NCBI GenBank assembly: GCA_027886925.1
Contig: JAPCJN010000117.1
Location: 1 to 6,430, forward strand
Origin: Nitrososphaerota archaeon
Lineage (GTDB): Archaea > Thermoproteota > Nitrososphaeria > Nitrososphaerales > UBA183
Direction: 5' to 3'
Length of the DNA: 6,430 bases
The notes beneath the pieces are model-generated. The model was not told the DNA's origin. It ran no database searches and was given only the letters and a program-made list of their open reading frames with translations. The position numbers were made by a program, and so were the translations under genes. Shown in pieces: positions 5,909 to 6,430 of this stretch (position 1 is the stretch's first letter; each line of letters starts with the position of its first letter).

Positions 5909-6430
5909 CTAGGAATTGCAATTCGGACAGACCGTCAAGGACACCTGGTTTCCGCTGTCGAAGTTGGTCGCCAAATGGGAGCATCTTGGGCACTTGGCCT
6001 TCTCCGCCTTCCAGTTTCCTTCTAATCCCCCTTTTCTCACCCAATCCAGGAGGGCCAGGGACAGGCTGTCCTTCAAATCGTCCATGCGCATGTTCTTCCC
6101 GTATTTCAGGGCGAGTTCGAACTTCTTGAAGACGGCTTCGGACAGGTCGTTGTTCAGGACCATCATCGCTACGGCCCCTAGGAACTCCTCTCTTCTCCTG
6201 TCCTCGCTCTCCTTGGCCTCGATTGCCGCGTTTTTCCGCTCCGCCGCGCGGATGACGGCGTTCCAATCTCGATGCGGCAACTTGAGCAGCATCTCCAATA
6301 AGCCGTTGCTGAGCGCGATGTTCATTTGCGTTTTATGCAGGTTGCACAGCAGCACGATTCCGAGCCGCTCTTTCGGAACCAGCGTGAAATGACAGCGAAA
6401 GCCATCGATTAAGCCGGCGTGCTGCAAGAT
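5909..6430 (-). CDS. Partial gene: C-terminal end of a beta-lactamase-fold serine hydrolase joined to a helical segment and zinc ribbon
   Basis: Only the last 173 codons are in the window; the frame is open at the right edge, so the start lies outside and the TTG at 6427 is internal. Numbering from that Leu, residues 3-30 (HAG...DGF, then LVPKERLGIVLLCNL) match the last conserved block of the beta-lactamase/penicillin-binding-like serine hydrolases, where HxG is the third active-site motif. Residues 43-66 (LLKLPHRDWNAVIR) match the helix that follows in that family. From about 70 the family resemblance ends: a charged helix (AKESEDRRREE), a helical stretch to about 138, and a C-terminal zinc ribbon CPRC...CPNC with Cys146, 149, 167 and 170 (CX2C-X17-CX2C). 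Arginine codons are all CGN before residue 70 and nearly all AGR after it. The Ser-x-x-Lys and Tyr motifs needed for catalysis would be upstream and cannot be seen. It could be a true fusion, a decayed transferred gene reading into native sequence, or an assembly join. Confidence 0.75.
   Translation of the reverse strand: MLQHAGLIDGFRCHFTLVPKERLGIVLLCNLHKTQMNIALSNGLLEMLLKLPHRDWNAVIRAAERKNAAIEAKESEDRRREEFLGAVAMMVLNNDLSEAVFKKFELALKYGKNMRMDDLKDSLSLALLDWVRKGGLEGNWKAEKAKCPRCSHLATNFDSGNQVSLTVCPNCNS

Noticed and set aside
5916..6392. Plus-strand 158-codon frame opposite the hydrolase/zinc-ribbon gene
   Set aside because: The minus strand carries recognisable hydrolase and CPxC/CPNC motifs; the plus-strand translation is Ser/Phe/Arg-rich without motifs.
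1..6430. CRISPR arrays, insertion sequences, tRNA or rRNA genes
   Set aside because: No regularly spaced repeats, transposase motifs, terminal inverted repeats or tRNA consensus were found on either strand by reading.

Overview
The window looks like chromosomal DNA from an archaeon. The evidence is a secretion/pilus ATPase paired with a polytopic protein that carries two T2SSF domains (the archaeal ArlI/ArlJ or TadA/TadC layout), heavy use of AGG/AGA for arginine in G+C-rich genes, and TATA-like boxes placed for leaderless or nearly leaderless transcripts. An uncultured Nitrososphaerota-like (Thaumarchaeota-like) lineage is a reasonable guess, but no marker gene settles the phylum.

Layout, left to right. 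Positions 1-305 hold no convincing large gene. They contain two copies of a small inverted repeat and one doubtful 47-codon reading frame. Positions 306-2537 (+) encode a type II/IV secretion-family ATPase with a long disordered Pro/Ala/Ser-rich N-terminal extension. Positions 2561-4243 (+) encode its inner-membrane platform partner; the two are almost certainly one operon that assembles or drives a type IV pilus-like or secretion filament. No pilin, prepilin peptidase or accessory gene is visible, so the substrate is unknown. Positions 4308-5117 (+) encode a class I SAM-dependent methyltransferase tethered to the membrane by two N-terminal helices, apparently with its own promoter.

Positions 5118-5338 are a convergent intergenic region with several inverted repeats, the best being an imperfect 12-bp stem at 5281-5320. 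Positions 5339-5674 (-) encode a small soluble protein of an unnamed, probably ferredoxin-like (dimeric alpha/beta) family, apparently leaderless. Positions 5675-5908 are a 234-base spacer in which I see nothing definite. Positions 5909-6430 (-) are the 3' end of a gene whose N-terminal visible part is the end of a beta-lactamase-fold serine hydrolase and whose C-terminal part is an unrelated helical segment plus a CPxC zinc ribbon. Codon use changes sharply at the boundary, which is the most unusual signal in the window.

Only the ATPase and platform genes clearly work together. The methyltransferase, small protein and hydrolase fusion are neighbours without an evident functional link. I do not see a convincing complete new system here; the leads are the mosaic hydrolase/zinc-ribbon gene, the orphan filament motor pair with its long linker, and the structured convergent region.
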